Shown piece after piece: positions 10,349 through 19,894 of a stretch of 51,026 bases of DNA. This DNA comes from Paracoccaceae bacterium (GTDB taxonomy: Bacteria > Pseudomonadota > Alphaproteobacteria > Rhodobacterales > Rhodobacteraceae). A model generated the notes under the pieces. It saw nothing but the letters and a program-made list of their open reading frames with translations. It searched no databases and was not told the origin of the DNA. The DNA lies in the NCBI GenBank assembly GCA_007134865.1, contig SLJW01000095.1, positions 1 to 51,026 of the forward strand, read 5' to 3'. The position numbers and the translations under genes are program-made. The first letter of the stretch is position 1. Each line of letters begins with the position of its first letter.

Positions 10349-11889
10349 TGCTGAACCTTCTGTCCATCATCACCTTCACCCCGGCCATCGCAGCAGCGAT
10401 CCTCGCGATCTTCCTGCGCGGCGAGGATGAGGCCGCGCAGAACAATGCCAAATGGGTGGCGCTGGTCGCGACTTTGGCGACCTTCGCGGCCTCGCTGATC
10501 ATGCTGATCGGGTTTGACCCGCAGGACACGGGCTTCCAGTTCGTCGAAGAGCATGACTGGATCATGGGCTTCACCTACAAGATGGGGGTGGACGGCATCT
10601 CGATCCTGTTCGTGATGCTGACGACGGCACTTATGCCCATCACCATCGGGGCCTGCTGGAATGTCACCCACCGGGTGAAGGAATACATGATCGCCTTTCT
10701 GGTGCTGGAAACGCTGATGATCGGCGTGTTCACCGCGCTCGATCTGGTGCTGTTCTACCTGTTCTTCGAGGCCGGGTTGATCCCGATGTTCCTGATCATC
10801 GGTATCTGGGGCGGCAAGGACCGGATTTATGCGGCCTTCAAGTTCTTCCTCTACACCTTCCTCGGCTCGGTGCTGATGCTGGTCGCGATGATCGCGATGT
10901 ATGTGGATGCGGGCACGACCGATATCCCGACGCTGCTCACGCACCAGTTCAGCACGGAAACGATCAGCCTCGCAGGCTGGCAGATCATCGGGGGCATGCA
11001 GTCGCTCTTGTTCCTCGCCTTCTTCGCGAGCTTCGCGGTCAAGATGCCGATGTGGCCAGTGCATACCTGGCTACCCGATGCGCACGTTCAGGCGCCGACC
11101 GCCGGCTCGGTCATTCTGGCGGCCGTGCTGTTGAAGATGGGGGGCTATGGCTTCCTGCGCTTCTCGCTGCCGATGTTCCCGGTCGCCTCGGACATTTTCG
11201 CGCCGCTCGTGCTGTGGCTCTCGGCGATTGCGATTGTCTACACAAGCCTCGTCGCGCTTATGCAGGACGACATGAAGAAGCTGATCGCCTATTCCTCGGT
11301 GGCGCATATGGGCTTTGTCACCATGGGCATCTTTGCCGCCAATCAGCAGGGGCTGGATGGCGCGATCTTCCAGATGATCAGCCACGGCTTCATCTCGGGC
11401 GCGCTCTTCCTCGCCGTCGGCGTGATCTATGACCGAATGCATACGCGTGAGATCGTGGCCTATGGCGGGCTCATCAACCGGATGCCGGTCTATGCGGCAG
11501 TGTTCCTGCTCTTTACCATGGCCAATGTCGGCCTGCCCGGCACCAGCGGGTTCGTGGGTGAGTTCCTTACTTTCCTCGGCGTGTTCCAAGTCAACACATG
11601 GGTCGCCTTCTTCGCCGCGACGGGTGTGATCCTCTCGGCGGCCTATGCACTGTGGCTGTTCCGTCGCGTGGTGATGGGCGATCTGATCAAGGCGTCGCTC
11701 AAGTCGATCACGGATATGGACCGGCGCGAAAAGACCCTGATGGCGCCGCTGGTGGTGATGACGCTGCTGCTTGGCGTCTATCCCGCACTTGTCACCGATA
11801 TTATCGGCCCCTCGGTCACCGCATTGGTCGATGGGCATGCGCTGGCGTTGCAGGCCCATGAGGCCGCGTCCCAGATGGCACAGAACTGA
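10348..11889 (+). CDS. nuoM: NADH-quinone oxidoreductase subunit M
   Basis: NuoM is the second antiporter-like pump subunit. It has 513 residues and about 14 membrane spans. The conserved Glu region ([20 protein letters not shown], about residue 131) and the pump helix ([20 protein letters not shown], about 237) are present. The start overlaps the nuoL stop by one base. nuoN follows after 11 bases. Confidence 0.98.
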   Translation: MLNLLSIITFTPAIAAAILAIFLRGEDEAAQNNAKWVALVATLATFAASLIMLIGFDPQDTGFQFVEEHDWIMGFTYKMGVDGISILFVMLTTALMPITIGACWNVTHRVKEYMIAFLVLETLMIGVFTALDLVLFYLFFEAGLIPMFLIIGIWGGKDRIYAAFKFFLYTFLGSVLMLVAMIAMYVDAGTTDIPTLLTHQFSTETISLAGWQIIGGMQSLLFLAFFASFAVKMPMWPVHTWLPDAHVQAPTAGSVILAAVLLKMGGYGFLRFSLPMFPVASDIFAPLVLWLSAIAIVYTSLVALMQDDMKKLIAYSSVAHMGFVTMGIFAANQQGLDGAIFQMISHGFISGALFLAVGVIYDRMHTREIVAYGGLINRMPVYAAVFLLFTMANVGLPGTSGFVGEFLTFLGVFQVNTWVAFFAATGVILSAAYALWLFRRVVMGDLIKASLKSITDMDRREKTLMAPLVVMTLLLGVYPALVTDIIGPSVTALVDGHALALQAHEAASQMAQN

Positions 11890-11900
11890 AAGGTCCCGCG

Positions 11901-13340
11901 ATGATCGCTGCAGATCTCTACACGGCGCTTCCCGAGATTGTCCTCGCGCTCTTTGCCATGGCCGCGCTGATGGTCGGTGTCTATGGCGGCAAGGACAAGC
12001 TGGCCGAACCGATCCTCTGGGCCACGGCGGCGCTGATGGTGATGCTCGCGCTGTTCGTGGGCTCCAAGGGGCTCGAGACGCGAGATGCGTTCAACGGCAT
12101 GTATCTGTCGGATGCGTTTTCGCATTTCTCCAAGATGGTGATCCTGCTCTCGGCGGCGGTGGTAATGGTCATGGGCCAGAGCTACATGGTCGCGCGGGGG
12201 CTCTTGCGGTTCGAATATCCGATCCTGATCGCGCTTTCGGTCGTGGGCATGATGCTGATGGTTTCCTCGGGCGACCTGATCGCGCTCTACATGGGGCTCG
12301 AGCTGCAATCGCTGGCGCTCTATGTCGTCGCCACCATGAACCGCGACTCGGTGCGCTCGACCGAGGCCGGGTTGAAATACTTCATCCTTGGTGCATTGGC
12401 CTCGGGCCTGCTGCTTTATGGGGCGTCGCTCACTTATGGCTATGCCGGCACAACGCTGTTCGCAGGCATCATATCGACCATCTCGGAAGACGGCATGTCG
12501 ATCGGCCTCTTGATGGGTCTCGCCTTCATGCTGGCCGGGCTCGCCTTCAAGGTCTCGGCCGTGCCGTTCCATATGTGGACACCCGACGTTTATGAGGGCG
12601 CACCGACCCCGGTGACGGCGTTTTTCTCCACCGCGCCCAAGGTGGCCGCGATGGCACTGATCGCGCGCGTGGTGCATGAGGCCTTTGGCGTGGTGCCGGG
12701 TGACTGGTCGCAGATCATCGCCTTCCTCGCAGTGGCTTCGATGTTCGTGGGCGCCATTGCCGCTATCGGACAGCGCGACATCAAGCGGCTGATGGCCTAT
12801 TCCTCGATCTCGCATATGGGTTTCGCGCTGGTGGGTCTCGCCGCTGGCACGGCACAGGGCGTGCAGGGGATGCTGGTCTATCTGGCGATCTATGTGACCA
12901 TGAATATCGGTGTCTTCGCCTTCATCCTGACCATGTCGCGCGATGGCAAGGCGGTGACCGATATCGACAGCCTGCGCCAGTATTCCAACGCCGAGCCGTT
13001 GCGCGCGCTTGCCCTTCTGGTGTTGATGTTCTCGCTTGCGGGCGTGCCACCGCTGGTGGGCTTCTTCGGCAAGTTCTATGTGCTCTGGGCCGCTGTTCAG
13101 GCCGGGCTGACATGGTTGGCGGTGGCCGGGGTGATCGCCTCGGTGATCGGGGCATTCTATTACCTGCGCATCGTTTATTACATGTATTTCGGTGAAGAGA
13201 CCGACCCGCTCGACCGCGTGGCCGCCCCCGTGCAGGGCACGCTGCTGGTGGTTTCGGCGGCGATCATGGTGCTGGGCGTGATCAACCTCTTCGGGATTGA
13301 GGGTCTGGCAGCATTGGCGGCAGAAGCCCTTGTCAACTGA
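11901..13340 (+). CDS. nuoN: NADH-quinone oxidoreductase subunit N
   Basis: NuoN is the third antiporter-like subunit of the membrane arm. It has 479 residues and about 14 spans. Visible motifs are [19 protein letters not shown] (about residue 132), the pump helix [20 protein letters not shown] (about 227) and [13 protein letters not shown] (about 386). It is the last complex I gene; the biotin ligase frame begins inside its 3' end, so downstream genes may be transcribed from the nuo promoter. Confidence 0.98.
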   Translation: MIAADLYTALPEIVLALFAMAALMVGVYGGKDKLAEPILWATAALMVMLALFVGSKGLETRDAFNGMYLSDAFSHFSKMVILLSAAVVMVMGQSYMVARGLLRFEYPILIALSVVGMMLMVSSGDLIALYMGLELQSLALYVVATMNRDSVRSTEAGLKYFILGALASGLLLYGASLTYGYAGTTLFAGIISTISEDGMSIGLLMGLAFMLAGLAFKVSAVPFHMWTPDVYEGAPTPVTAFFSTAPKVAAMALIARVVHEAFGVVPGDWSQIIAFLAVASMFVGAIAAIGQRDIKRLMAYSSISHMGFALVGLAAGTAQGVQGMLVYLAIYVTMNIGVFAFILTMSRDGKAVTDIDSLRQYSNAEPLRALALLVLMFSLAGVPPLVGFFGKFYVLWAAVQAGLTWLAVAGVIASVIGAFYYLRIVYYMYFGEETDPLDRVAAPVQGTLLVVSAAIMVLGVINLFGIEGLAALAAEALVN

Positions 13341-14076
13341 GTGGCCTGCGGGCGTCGGGCGGGTTGTCCTGCCCGAGATCGACAGCACCAATGCCGAGGC
13401 TCAGCGCCGGGCGGCTTCTTACGCGGGGCCGGTCTGGATACTGGCGTTGCGCCAGGTCGCGGGTCGCGGGCGGCGAGGCCGGGCGTGGCAGGACCCGGCT
13501 GGCAATTTCGCCGCCACCTATCTCACCCGCCCCGAGGGGCCGCTCGATCAGGTCGCACTGCGCTCATTCGTCGCCGCGCTCGCGCTGCACGAGACATTGG
13601 TGCAGGTGACAGGGCGGCCCGAGGCATTTGCGCTCAAATGGCCCAATGATGTGCTGCTCAACGGGGGCAAGCTGGCGGGCATCCTGCTTGAGAGCCTCGG
13701 GCACAAGGGGGGTGTCGGGCATCTGGCCATCGGCATCGGGGTGAACCTGCGCGAGGCGCCCGAGGCCGAGCCGGGCGCTGTGCCGCCGGTGAGCCTGATG
13801 GGTGAGACGGGCTGCGCGGTCACGCCGGAAGAGTTCCTCGACCTGCTCGCCCCTGCCTATGCCCGATGGGAGACGCAGCTCGTGACCTATGGCTTCGCGC
13901 CGATCCGCACTGCATGGCTTGACCGCGCCGCGCGTCTGGGCGCAGAGATCACGGCGCGCACCCAGCATGAGGAACAGACCGGCACATTCGAGGGGATCGA
14001 CACCACAGGTGCGCTGGTGCTGCGCACCAGCGCGGGTCGGCGCAGCATCCCGGCGGCGGATGTGTTTTTTTCCTGA
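13330..14076 (+). CDS. birA: biotin-[acetyl-CoA-carboxylase] ligase
   Basis: This enzyme activates biotin with ATP and attaches it to the biotin carboxyl carrier domain. The catalytic motifs are clear: [11 protein letters not shown], the biotinyl-AMP loop GRGRRGRAW and [19 protein letters not shown]. There is no N-terminal DNA-binding domain, so it is a monofunctional ligase of 248 residues. The ORF track starts at TTG 13297, well inside nuoN. I prefer the in-frame TTG at 13330 because it gives the short leader [13 protein letters not shown] seen in relatives; no ATG is available. It then overlaps nuoN by 11 bases. The start is the uncertain part. Confidence 0.93.
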   Translation: MSTEWPAGVGRVVLPEIDSTNAEAQRRAASYAGPVWILALRQVAGRGRRGRAWQDPAGNFAATYLTRPEGPLDQVALRSFVAALALHETLVQVTGRPEAFALKWPNDVLLNGGKLAGILLESLGHKGGVGHLAIGIGVNLREAPEAEPGAVPPVSLMGETGCAVTPEEFLDLLAPAYARWETQLVTYGFAPIRTAWLDRAARLGAEITARTQHEEQTGTFEGIDTTGALVLRTSAGRRSIPAADVFFS

Positions 14077-14086
14077 GGGGGGCGGG

Positions 14087-14869
14087 ATGCTTCTGACCAT
14101 CGATTGCGGCAATACCAATACCATATTCGCGATCTGGGACGGGACCGAGTTCGTCGCGACCTGGCGCACCTCGACTGAGGTCACGCGCACGGCGGATCAG
14201 TATTTCGTCTGGCTGTCGAGCCTTATGGACCTGACCGGGATTTACGCTGATATCACTGAGGTCATCATATCATCGACCGTGCCGCGCGTGGTGTTCAATC
14301 TGCGTGTGCTCTGTGATCGCTATTTCAAGACGCGTCCCCTCGTGGTGGGCAAGCCCGATTGCCTGCTGCCTGTGGCGCCGCGCGTCGAGCAGGGCGTGCG
14401 ACCCGGTCCCGACCGGCTGGCCAATGCGGTCAGCGCCTTTGACCGACATGGCGGTGATGTGGTGGTGGTGGATTTCGGCACGGCCACGAATTTCGATGTG
14501 GTGGCCGAGGATGGCGCCTATGTCGGTGGTGTGATCGCACCGGGGGTGAACCTGTCGCTGCAGGCACTCCATCAGGGAGCGGCGGCGCTGCCGCATGTCG
14601 ATATCTCGCAGCCCGAGAAGGTGATCGGCACCGACACGGTCGCCTGCATCCAGTCAGGCGTGTTCTGGGGCTATATCGGGCTGGTCGAGGGGATCACGGC
14701 GCGGATAAAGGCCGAATATGGCCGCCCGATGACCGTGATCGGCACCGGCGGGCTCGCGCCGCTCTTTGCGCAGGCCGAGAACCTGTTTGACTCGGTCGAG
14801 GATGATCTGACATTGCATGGCCTTCGCGTTATCCACGACTATAACCGGATGGCAGGGGGCGAACGCTAG
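14087..14869 (+). CDS. coaX: type III pantothenate kinase
   Basis: Catalyses the first step of coenzyme A synthesis, phosphorylation of pantothenate, in the ASKHA-fold type III form. The 260-residue protein starts at ATG 14087, preceded by GAGGGGGGCGGG. Visible motifs are the phosphate-binding DCGNTNTIFAIWDG (about residue 5), GPDRLANAVSAF, and the second phosphate motif DFGTATNFDVV. The ORF track joins it to upstream coding sequence of birA in another frame. It sits 10 bases after birA and 40 bases before RNase J. Confidence 0.96.
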   Translation: MLLTIDCGNTNTIFAIWDGTEFVATWRTSTEVTRTADQYFVWLSSLMDLTGIYADITEVIISSTVPRVVFNLRVLCDRYFKTRPLVVGKPDCLLPVAPRVEQGVRPGPDRLANAVSAFDRHGGDVVVVDFGTATNFDVVAEDGAYVGGVIAPGVNLSLQALHQGAAALPHVDISQPEKVIGTDTVACIQSGVFWGYIGLVEGITARIKAEYGRPMTVIGTGGLAPLFAQAENLFDSVEDDLTLHGLRVIHDYNRMAGGER

Positions 14870-14909
14870 ATGACGGATAACAACTGATGACAGAAGGCAG
14901 CATGCAGGC

Positions 14910-16583
14910 ATGAGCAAGGAACGGCTGATCTATCTTCCCCTCGGGGGGGCAGGCGAAGTGGGCATGAATGCCTATGTCTTCGGCTATGGGCCAAAGGGGC
15001 GCGAGCGGCTGATCCTAGTGGATCTGGGCGTGACCTTTTCGGATATGGATTCCTCGCCGGGGGTGGATCTGATCATGCCCGATCTGCGCTGGCTGGAAGA
15101 ACGGCGCGACCGGTTGGAGGCGATCATCATCACCCATGCGCATGAGGACCATGTCGGCGCATTGGGCCAGATGTGGGACCGTCTGCGGGTGCCGGTCTAT
15201 GCACGCGACTTCACCGCGCGCATCGCCCGGCTGAAGATGCAGGATGCAGGCCAAGACCCGGAACAGGTGATCACGGTGGACAAGGCGCCCGAAGCGCTCG
15301 ATCTCGGCCCCTTCCGGGTGCAGTTCTTTCCGGTGGCGCATTCGCTGCCCGAAGCCTCGGGGCTGATCATCGACACGCCTGCAGGCCGTGTGGTGCATTC
15401 GGGCGATTTCAAATCCGACCTGACACCGGGCGTGGGCGAGGCGCATGACCCGAAACTCTTGGGCGATATCGGCAAGACCGGGGTCAAGGTGCTGCTCTGT
15501 GACAGCACCAATGTCATGAACCCCGCGCCGGGGCGATCCGAGGCGACACTGGTCGAGCCGATCACCGATCTGATGCGCAATGCCAAGGGGATGGTGGTCG
15601 CGACGACCTTCGCCTCGAATGTGGCGCGTCTGCGCACGCTGGCCATGGCCGCGCAAGAGGCCGGGCGCTCGGTCTGCGTGATGGGCCGCGCCATGCTGCG
15701 CATGATCCAGGTTGCGACCGAGGCGGGCATCCTGAAGGATTTCCCCTCGACGATCAGCCCCGAGGCCGCGAAGGACATCCCGCGCGAGAACCTGCTGCTG
15801 ATCGTGACCGGCAGCCAGGGCGAGCGGCGCGCGGCCTCGGCGCAGCTTGCGCGCGGTACCTATATGGGCATGCAGATGAAAGAGGGCGATACCTTCCTGT
15901 TTTCCTCGATGACCATTCCGGGCAATGAGCGCGAGGTCGGGCGCGTGGTCAACGGGCTCTCGGCGATGGGTGTCGATGTGCTCGACAATGCGGGGCGGCT
16001 CTATCATGTCTCGGGCCATGCCAACCGCCCCGATCTGGAAGAGATGCATGACCTGATCGCGCCCGAAATCATGATCCCGATGCATGGCGAACACCGCATG
16101 CTGCGGGAACACGCGAAGCTCGCGCTGGCGCGCGGGATGCGGGCAATGGTGGTGCCCAATGGCTCGGTCTGCGATCTGACCGACGCGGCGCCTGCGCTGG
16201 TCGATGAGGTCGAGACCGGCCGGATCTATCTGGACGGCTCGCGCCTGATCGGCGCGATGGACGGCGTGGTGCGCGACCGGTTGCGCATGGCCATGGGCGG
16301 GCATGTCTTCGTGACCGTGATCCTCGATGAAGAGAACGAGATGCTCGGTGCCCCCTGGGCCGAGATCGCGGGCTTGCGCGCCGAGGGGCGCGGGGGTGAA
16401 GGTCTCAACGAGATCATCGAGGCAGAACTGGAAGATTTCATCGCACGCGCAGGGCACAAGGTGCTGGCCGATGATGACCGGCTGACCGACGGCATGCGCC
16501 GGGTAGTGCGACAGGTGGTGATGGAAGAGATCGGCAAGAAGCCCGAGGTCACGATTGTGGTGAGCCGTCTGGTCGGGGAGTGA
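14910..16583 (+). CDS. rnj: ribonuclease J
   Basis: RNase J is a metallo-beta-lactamase/beta-CASP endo- and 5'-exoribonuclease involved in mRNA decay and rRNA maturation. The 557-residue protein has the metal motif HAHEDH (about residue 73), a further metal ligand in HSGDFKSD, and the beta-CASP motifs VTGSQGERRAA and VSGHANRPDLEEM followed by MIPMHGEH. The C-terminal J domain is present (VFVTVILDEEN onward). This birA-coaX-rnj order after nuoN is common in Rhodobacterales. A GC-rich hairpin follows the stop. Confidence 0.97.
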   Translation: MSKERLIYLPLGGAGEVGMNAYVFGYGPKGRERLILVDLGVTFSDMDSSPGVDLIMPDLRWLEERRDRLEAIIITHAHEDHVGALGQMWDRLRVPVYARDFTARIARLKMQDAGQDPEQVITVDKAPEALDLGPFRVQFFPVAHSLPEASGLIIDTPAGRVVHSGDFKSDLTPGVGEAHDPKLLGDIGKTGVKVLLCDSTNVMNPAPGRSEATLVEPITDLMRNAKGMVVATTFASNVARLRTLAMAAQEAGRSVCVMGRAMLRMIQVATEAGILKDFPSTISPEAAKDIPRENLLLIVTGSQGERRAASAQLARGTYMGMQMKEGDTFLFSSMTIPGNEREVGRVVNGLSAMGVDVLDNAGRLYHVSGHANRPDLEEMHDLIAPEIMIPMHGEHRMLREHAKLALARGMRAMVVPNGSVCDLTDAAPALVDEVETGRIYLDGSRLIGAMDGVVRDRLRMAMGGHVFVTVILDEENEMLGAPWAEIAGLRAEGRGGEGLNEIIEAELEDFIARAGHKVLADDDRLTDGMRRVVRQVVMEEIGKKPEVTIVVSRLVGE

Positions 16584-16613
16584 GCGTCCAGGTTGGTCCG
16601 GGGCGCGATCTGC

Positions 16614-16633
16614 GTGGGGGCTGCCGCCCCCAC
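16614..16633. terminator. GC-rich hairpin between rnj and kpsC (convergent)
   Basis: Perfect inverted repeat GTGGGGGC-TGCC-GCCCCCAC, an 8-bp stem with a four-base loop, 31 bases after the rnj stop. No T-run follows directly, so efficient intrinsic termination is uncertain. The intergenic repeat copy A comes right after it. It lies between convergent genes and could serve both. Confidence 0.5.
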
Positions 16634-16638
16634 ACCCC

Positions 16639-16666
16639 CGCGAGTATTTCTGGCAAGAAAATGAGA
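16639..16666 (+). repeat. dispersed intergenic repeat, copy A (plus orientation)
   Basis: Contains GAGTATTTCTGGCAAGAAAA followed by TGAGA. It is a variant of the motif GAGTATTTGGGGCAAGA found three more times in this window, always outside genes and here between convergent gene ends. Its last bases touch the 3' end region of kpsC. Confidence 0.7.
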
Positions 16667-16669
16667 CGA

Positions 16670-18661
16670 TCAGCGCCAAAGCCAGTTGTGGCTTGCGAGC
16701 GCGCCCTGGAGTTTTGCCAGCAGCCGCAATGACGGCTTGCGCGGGAGCGGGCCGGAGGTGAGCCGCTCAAGCGCCACTTCGGGCGGGCAGGGCAGGTTTG
16801 ACACTGGATCGTGATAGCGCGGATAGGCGATCAGCGCTGCATGGGCGACAGCCTCGAGGCTCGGGCGGGCCGTGCGGCGCGCAGGCGTTGGGCCAAGGTC
16901 GCGGGTGAGGCCCCAGCCCGCGTAGAAGGGCGCGCCGAGCGTGGTGACGGGCAGGCCGCGCAGCAGCGCCTCGAAGCCCATGGTGGAGGTGATGGTCCAG
17001 AGCGCATCGACCTCTGACAGCAGCCGCGCCGGATCGGCGCGCGGCAGGATCAGGTCGGCATATTGTTTTGCCTCGGTCTCGGGGATGGCGCCGGGTCGCA
17101 GGCCTGCCTCAATATCGGGATGGGGTTTGTAGAGGATCACCGCATTCGGGTTCTGGCGGCGGGTCTCTTGCAGCAGCGCAAGATTGCTGCGGATCGGGCC
17201 CGCGCCGAGGCGGATGGAGGCATCATCCTCGACCTGACCTGGCACGAGGATGCGATAGCCCTGGGGCAGGGGAGGCAGGGTGCCTGCGAGGTTGTATTTG
17301 CTGAGGTTATGGTTCGTGATTACCTCGATCAGTGCGCGGGCGCGGTCCTCGGCACCGGGGGGCAGGGGGGCGGCGATGAGCGCCTCGAGCCGCGAGGGCT
17401 GGCTGGGGTCATAGTAGATGCCCAGATCATCGGCCACGAGCGAGAGCGGTGGCGTGAGGTCTGCGCCCAACCCGCGCGAGCGCAGGAAGCCGTCCTCGAT
17501 GCGGATGTTGCGGTCCGTGGCGGGGGCGGGGGCGGTGCCCCAGACGAGGCTGGGGCGGTCGGGGCCGGGAGTTTTCGAAAACCGCAAGCGCTGCCACTGG
17601 CCGAAGAAGGCCTGCAGATGCGGGCGTTTCCAGAGCCGCATGTCAAGCGCGGTGTAGCCATGGCGGTCTGCGGCCCATGCACGGGTCAGGGCCTCCAGAT
17701 GGTCGAGCGTGTCCTCGAAGGCGCAGAGCCGGTCACGGCAGGGGTCGTACCATTTGGGGTAGAGCAGCATGGCCGCGGCGAAGAGTTGCGCGCGGGTCAG
17801 GCGACGGCGGCGGCGTGGGTGAGCGATGTGGTCCTCGGTCAGCCCCCATCCGGCATAGAAGGGCAGGCCGAAGACGCGGGGGCGGTGGCCAGCAAAAATC
17901 GCCTCGAAGCCGAGTTGAGAGGAGACCGTGTAGACGGCGATGGCGCCTTCGAGCAGTTCCCACGGGTTGGTGGGCGCGTCATGTAGCGTGATGTGTTCGG
18001 CTGCGGCGTCCTCGGGCAGGAATTGGCCGGGGCGGTGGCCGTTGCGCGCCTCTGGGTGGGTGCGGATCACGATACGCGCGCCGGGGAAGTCGAGTTGCGC
18101 CTGCACCAACATTTCGCGGAAGAGATGCGGTGGCAGCGGGCCATCAAGCCCACCATGGGTGAGCGAGGCATCGCCCTTGACCTGATCGATCACCAGCACA
18201 TAGCCGGGGGGCGGTGGGGCAAGCGCGGGGTCATGCGCGCTGTATTTGCTGAGTCCTGATGCCTTGAGCCGTGCCATGGCGCGGCGGGCGCGCTCGAGCA
18301 GCGCATGATCGTCAAGCGGGTGAGTGGCCAGCAGTGTCTCGAGATCGGAAGGGCGTGAGGGGTCATAATGAATGCCCTGTGCGTCGATCAGCAGCCCCAG
18401 TGTCGGCTCGCCTGCGCGGCCGGGGAAGAGCGAGCGCAGGAAGGCATCCTCGATCCGCAGAAGGGTGGCACCGGTGCGGCGCGCGACCGCCTCGCCACGA
18501 TGTGCGCGCGGTGCGTGGCCCCAGACAGCGATGCGCCCCTCGGGCGAGGGCCAGCCGAAGCGAAGCGGATATCCCGCCAGCCCCATGATGCGGCGGATGC
18601 GGCGTGGCTGTACACCCGGCCCGAGAAACCCGCCCGAATAGGCGTGGGTCGGGCCGGGCAT
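16670..18661 (-). CDS. kpsC: capsular polysaccharide assembly glycosyltransferase (KpsC)
   Basis: KpsC is the beta-Kdo transferase that, with KpsS, builds the Kdo linker joining group 2-type capsule to its lipid anchor in the cytoplasm. The 663-residue protein shows the expected internal duplication: EDAFLRSLFPGRAGEPTLGL and EDGFLRSRGLGADLTPPLSL, then TVSSQLGFEAIFAG...FYAGWGLTEDHI and TITSTMGFEALLRG...FYAGWGLTRDLG. The ATG at 18661 lies four bases after the stop of the upstream export protein gene, so I use it instead of the earlier in-frame ATG at 18697. Two tandem GT99/GT107-type modules are expected; I see both halves complete. Confidence 0.93.
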   Translation of the reverse strand: MPGPTHAYSGGFLGPGVQPRRIRRIMGLAGYPLRFGWPSPEGRIAVWGHAPRAHRGEAVARRTGATLLRIEDAFLRSLFPGRAGEPTLGLLIDAQGIHYDPSRPSDLETLLATHPLDDHALLERARRAMARLKASGLSKYSAHDPALAPPPPGYVLVIDQVKGDASLTHGGLDGPLPPHLFREMLVQAQLDFPGARIVIRTHPEARNGHRPGQFLPEDAAAEHITLHDAPTNPWELLEGAIAVYTVSSQLGFEAIFAGHRPRVFGLPFYAGWGLTEDHIAHPRRRRRLTRAQLFAAAMLLYPKWYDPCRDRLCAFEDTLDHLEALTRAWAADRHGYTALDMRLWKRPHLQAFFGQWQRLRFSKTPGPDRPSLVWGTAPAPATDRNIRIEDGFLRSRGLGADLTPPLSLVADDLGIYYDPSQPSRLEALIAAPLPPGAEDRARALIEVITNHNLSKYNLAGTLPPLPQGYRILVPGQVEDDASIRLGAGPIRSNLALLQETRRQNPNAVILYKPHPDIEAGLRPGAIPETEAKQYADLILPRADPARLLSEVDALWTITSTMGFEALLRGLPVTTLGAPFYAGWGLTRDLGPTPARRTARPSLEAVAHAALIAYPRYHDPVSNLPCPPEVALERLTSGPLPRKPSLRLLAKLQGALASHNWLWR

Positions 18662-18665
18662 CAGA

Positions 18666-19802
18666 TCACTCGGGGCGACCCGCGCGGCGCACGGCACCGG
18701 CAGCCGTGATGGTGCCGGTCAGCGAGGCGATCTGGCGCGCCCAGAGCACGGCGGGAGCCTCGGTCACGAAGATCGTATCGCCGTCGCGCACCTTGAAGTC
18801 GCGGGCGTTGAACATGCCAGTGGGCGCGGTCAGGTCGAGCACATAGACGAAGCGGACATCAGTGGCAAACTGCCCGATGCCGAGGATTTCGGTCGCCACC
18901 TCGGGCACCTCGTCGCGGAAAATGAACACACCGGTCGGGTCGGCGCGCAACGGGTCAAGTCCGCCGACCATGGCCAGAGCATCGATGGCGGAGAGTTCGC
19001 GCGTGTCAAAGGTCATGCGGTTGGTGCTGCCTGTTGCACCCAGCACGCTGAAGGCGCGCTGGTCTTGCCGGACGAGGATACGGTCACCCCCGCGAAGCGC
19101 GATGTCGAGCCCGGGATGGGAATAGATATCCTGCAGCCAGGCGCTGTCCTGCCGTCCGCTGCGTGTGACCAGCACCTGCGCGGTCTCAAGCGGGATGCCG
19201 ATGCCGCCTGCCGTCGCGATCATCGCGCTGAGGCGGTTGGATGCGCGGGTGATCGGATAGACACCCTGCGCATTAACCCCGCCTGCAACCGAGACAGTCG
19301 CGCCATCGCCTTGCGCGCGCGAGACCACGACCTGCGGGTCAGGGGTCTGCTCATCGAGCGAGCGGGTCAGGATGCGGCGCAGCGCGTCCGGAGTCTGGCC
19401 CGCGGCGCGGATGCGCCCGGCATAGGGGACAAAGATGAAGCCCGCATCATCGACCTGCAGCTCTTCGACAATGGCGTTATTCGCGCCTGCAGGCGCCAGC
19501 AGCCCCTCCGGGACATTCTCGTAGACATTGAGCCGGATCGTGTCGCCCGGACGGATCGTGTCGCCGCCCAGCAGCGCGCCGGAGCGCAGCGCGTGCGAAA
19601 AGCCGAGGGCCTCGGGTTGGTTGGCGGCACGGCTTACGCGTTTCGTCACAAGGATGATATGCGCATCGCCTGCGCGCTGTACCGAGCCCTCGAAGATCTC
19701 GGCCTTGCTTGGGCCATCGCGCGAGACGGCACAGGAAGCGAGCGCTGAAAAAGCGCCCAGCAGGGCCATACGACGGCCCATCATTATTGTTTTCGCGGTC
19801 AC
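18666..19802 (-). CDS. outer-membrane polysaccharide export lipoprotein (Wza/KpsD-like)
   Basis: A protein of about 378 residues that would form the outer-membrane channel for capsule export. The N-terminus (MMGRRMALLGAFSALASCAV) is a lipoprotein signal with lipobox LASC. A Poly_export domain follows (RPGDTIRLNVYENVPEG ... YAGRIRAAGQTPDALRRIL), then two SLBB-like segments (VSVAGGVNAQGVYPI and FSVLGATGSTNRMTF). The start is uncertain. GTG 19802 has a good AGGAG site eight bases upstream. ATG 19784, 19781 or 19769 are alternatives, and the ORF-track start 19874 would place a polar extension before the signal peptide. It sits between kpsS and kpsC. Confidence 0.88.
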   Translation of the reverse strand: MTAKTIMMGRRMALLGAFSALASCAVSRDGPSKAEIFEGSVQRAGDAHIILVTKRVSRAANQPEALGFSHALRSGALLGGDTIRPGDTIRLNVYENVPEGLLAPAGANNAIVEELQVDDAGFIFVPYAGRIRAAGQTPDALRRILTRSLDEQTPDPQVVVSRAQGDGATVSVAGGVNAQGVYPITRASNRLSAMIATAGGIGIPLETAQVLVTRSGRQDSAWLQDIYSHPGLDIALRGGDRILVRQDQRAFSVLGATGSTNRMTFDTRELSAIDALAMVGGLDPLRADPTGVFIFRDEVPEVATEILGIGQFATDVRFVYVLDLTAPTGMFNARDFKVRDGDTIFVTEAPAVLWARQIASLTGTITAAGAVRRAGRPE

Positions 19803-19894
19803 TGCTCGGGCTCCTGTTGAAGGATCAGCCTCTGATTTTTCCTCAAGCATACAGGCAAGAGCGGAAAACGCCAAGTGATGAAATGGCTTAGGCG

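Noticed and set aside
11778-13391. 537-residue minus-strand ORF
   Set aside because: Antisense shadow of nuoN; composition unlike any protein family.
15015-16679. 554-residue minus-strand ORF
   Set aside because: Antisense to RNase J, which has all catalytic motifs on the plus strand.
17063-17986. 307-residue plus-strand ORF
   Set aside because: Antisense shadow of kpsC.
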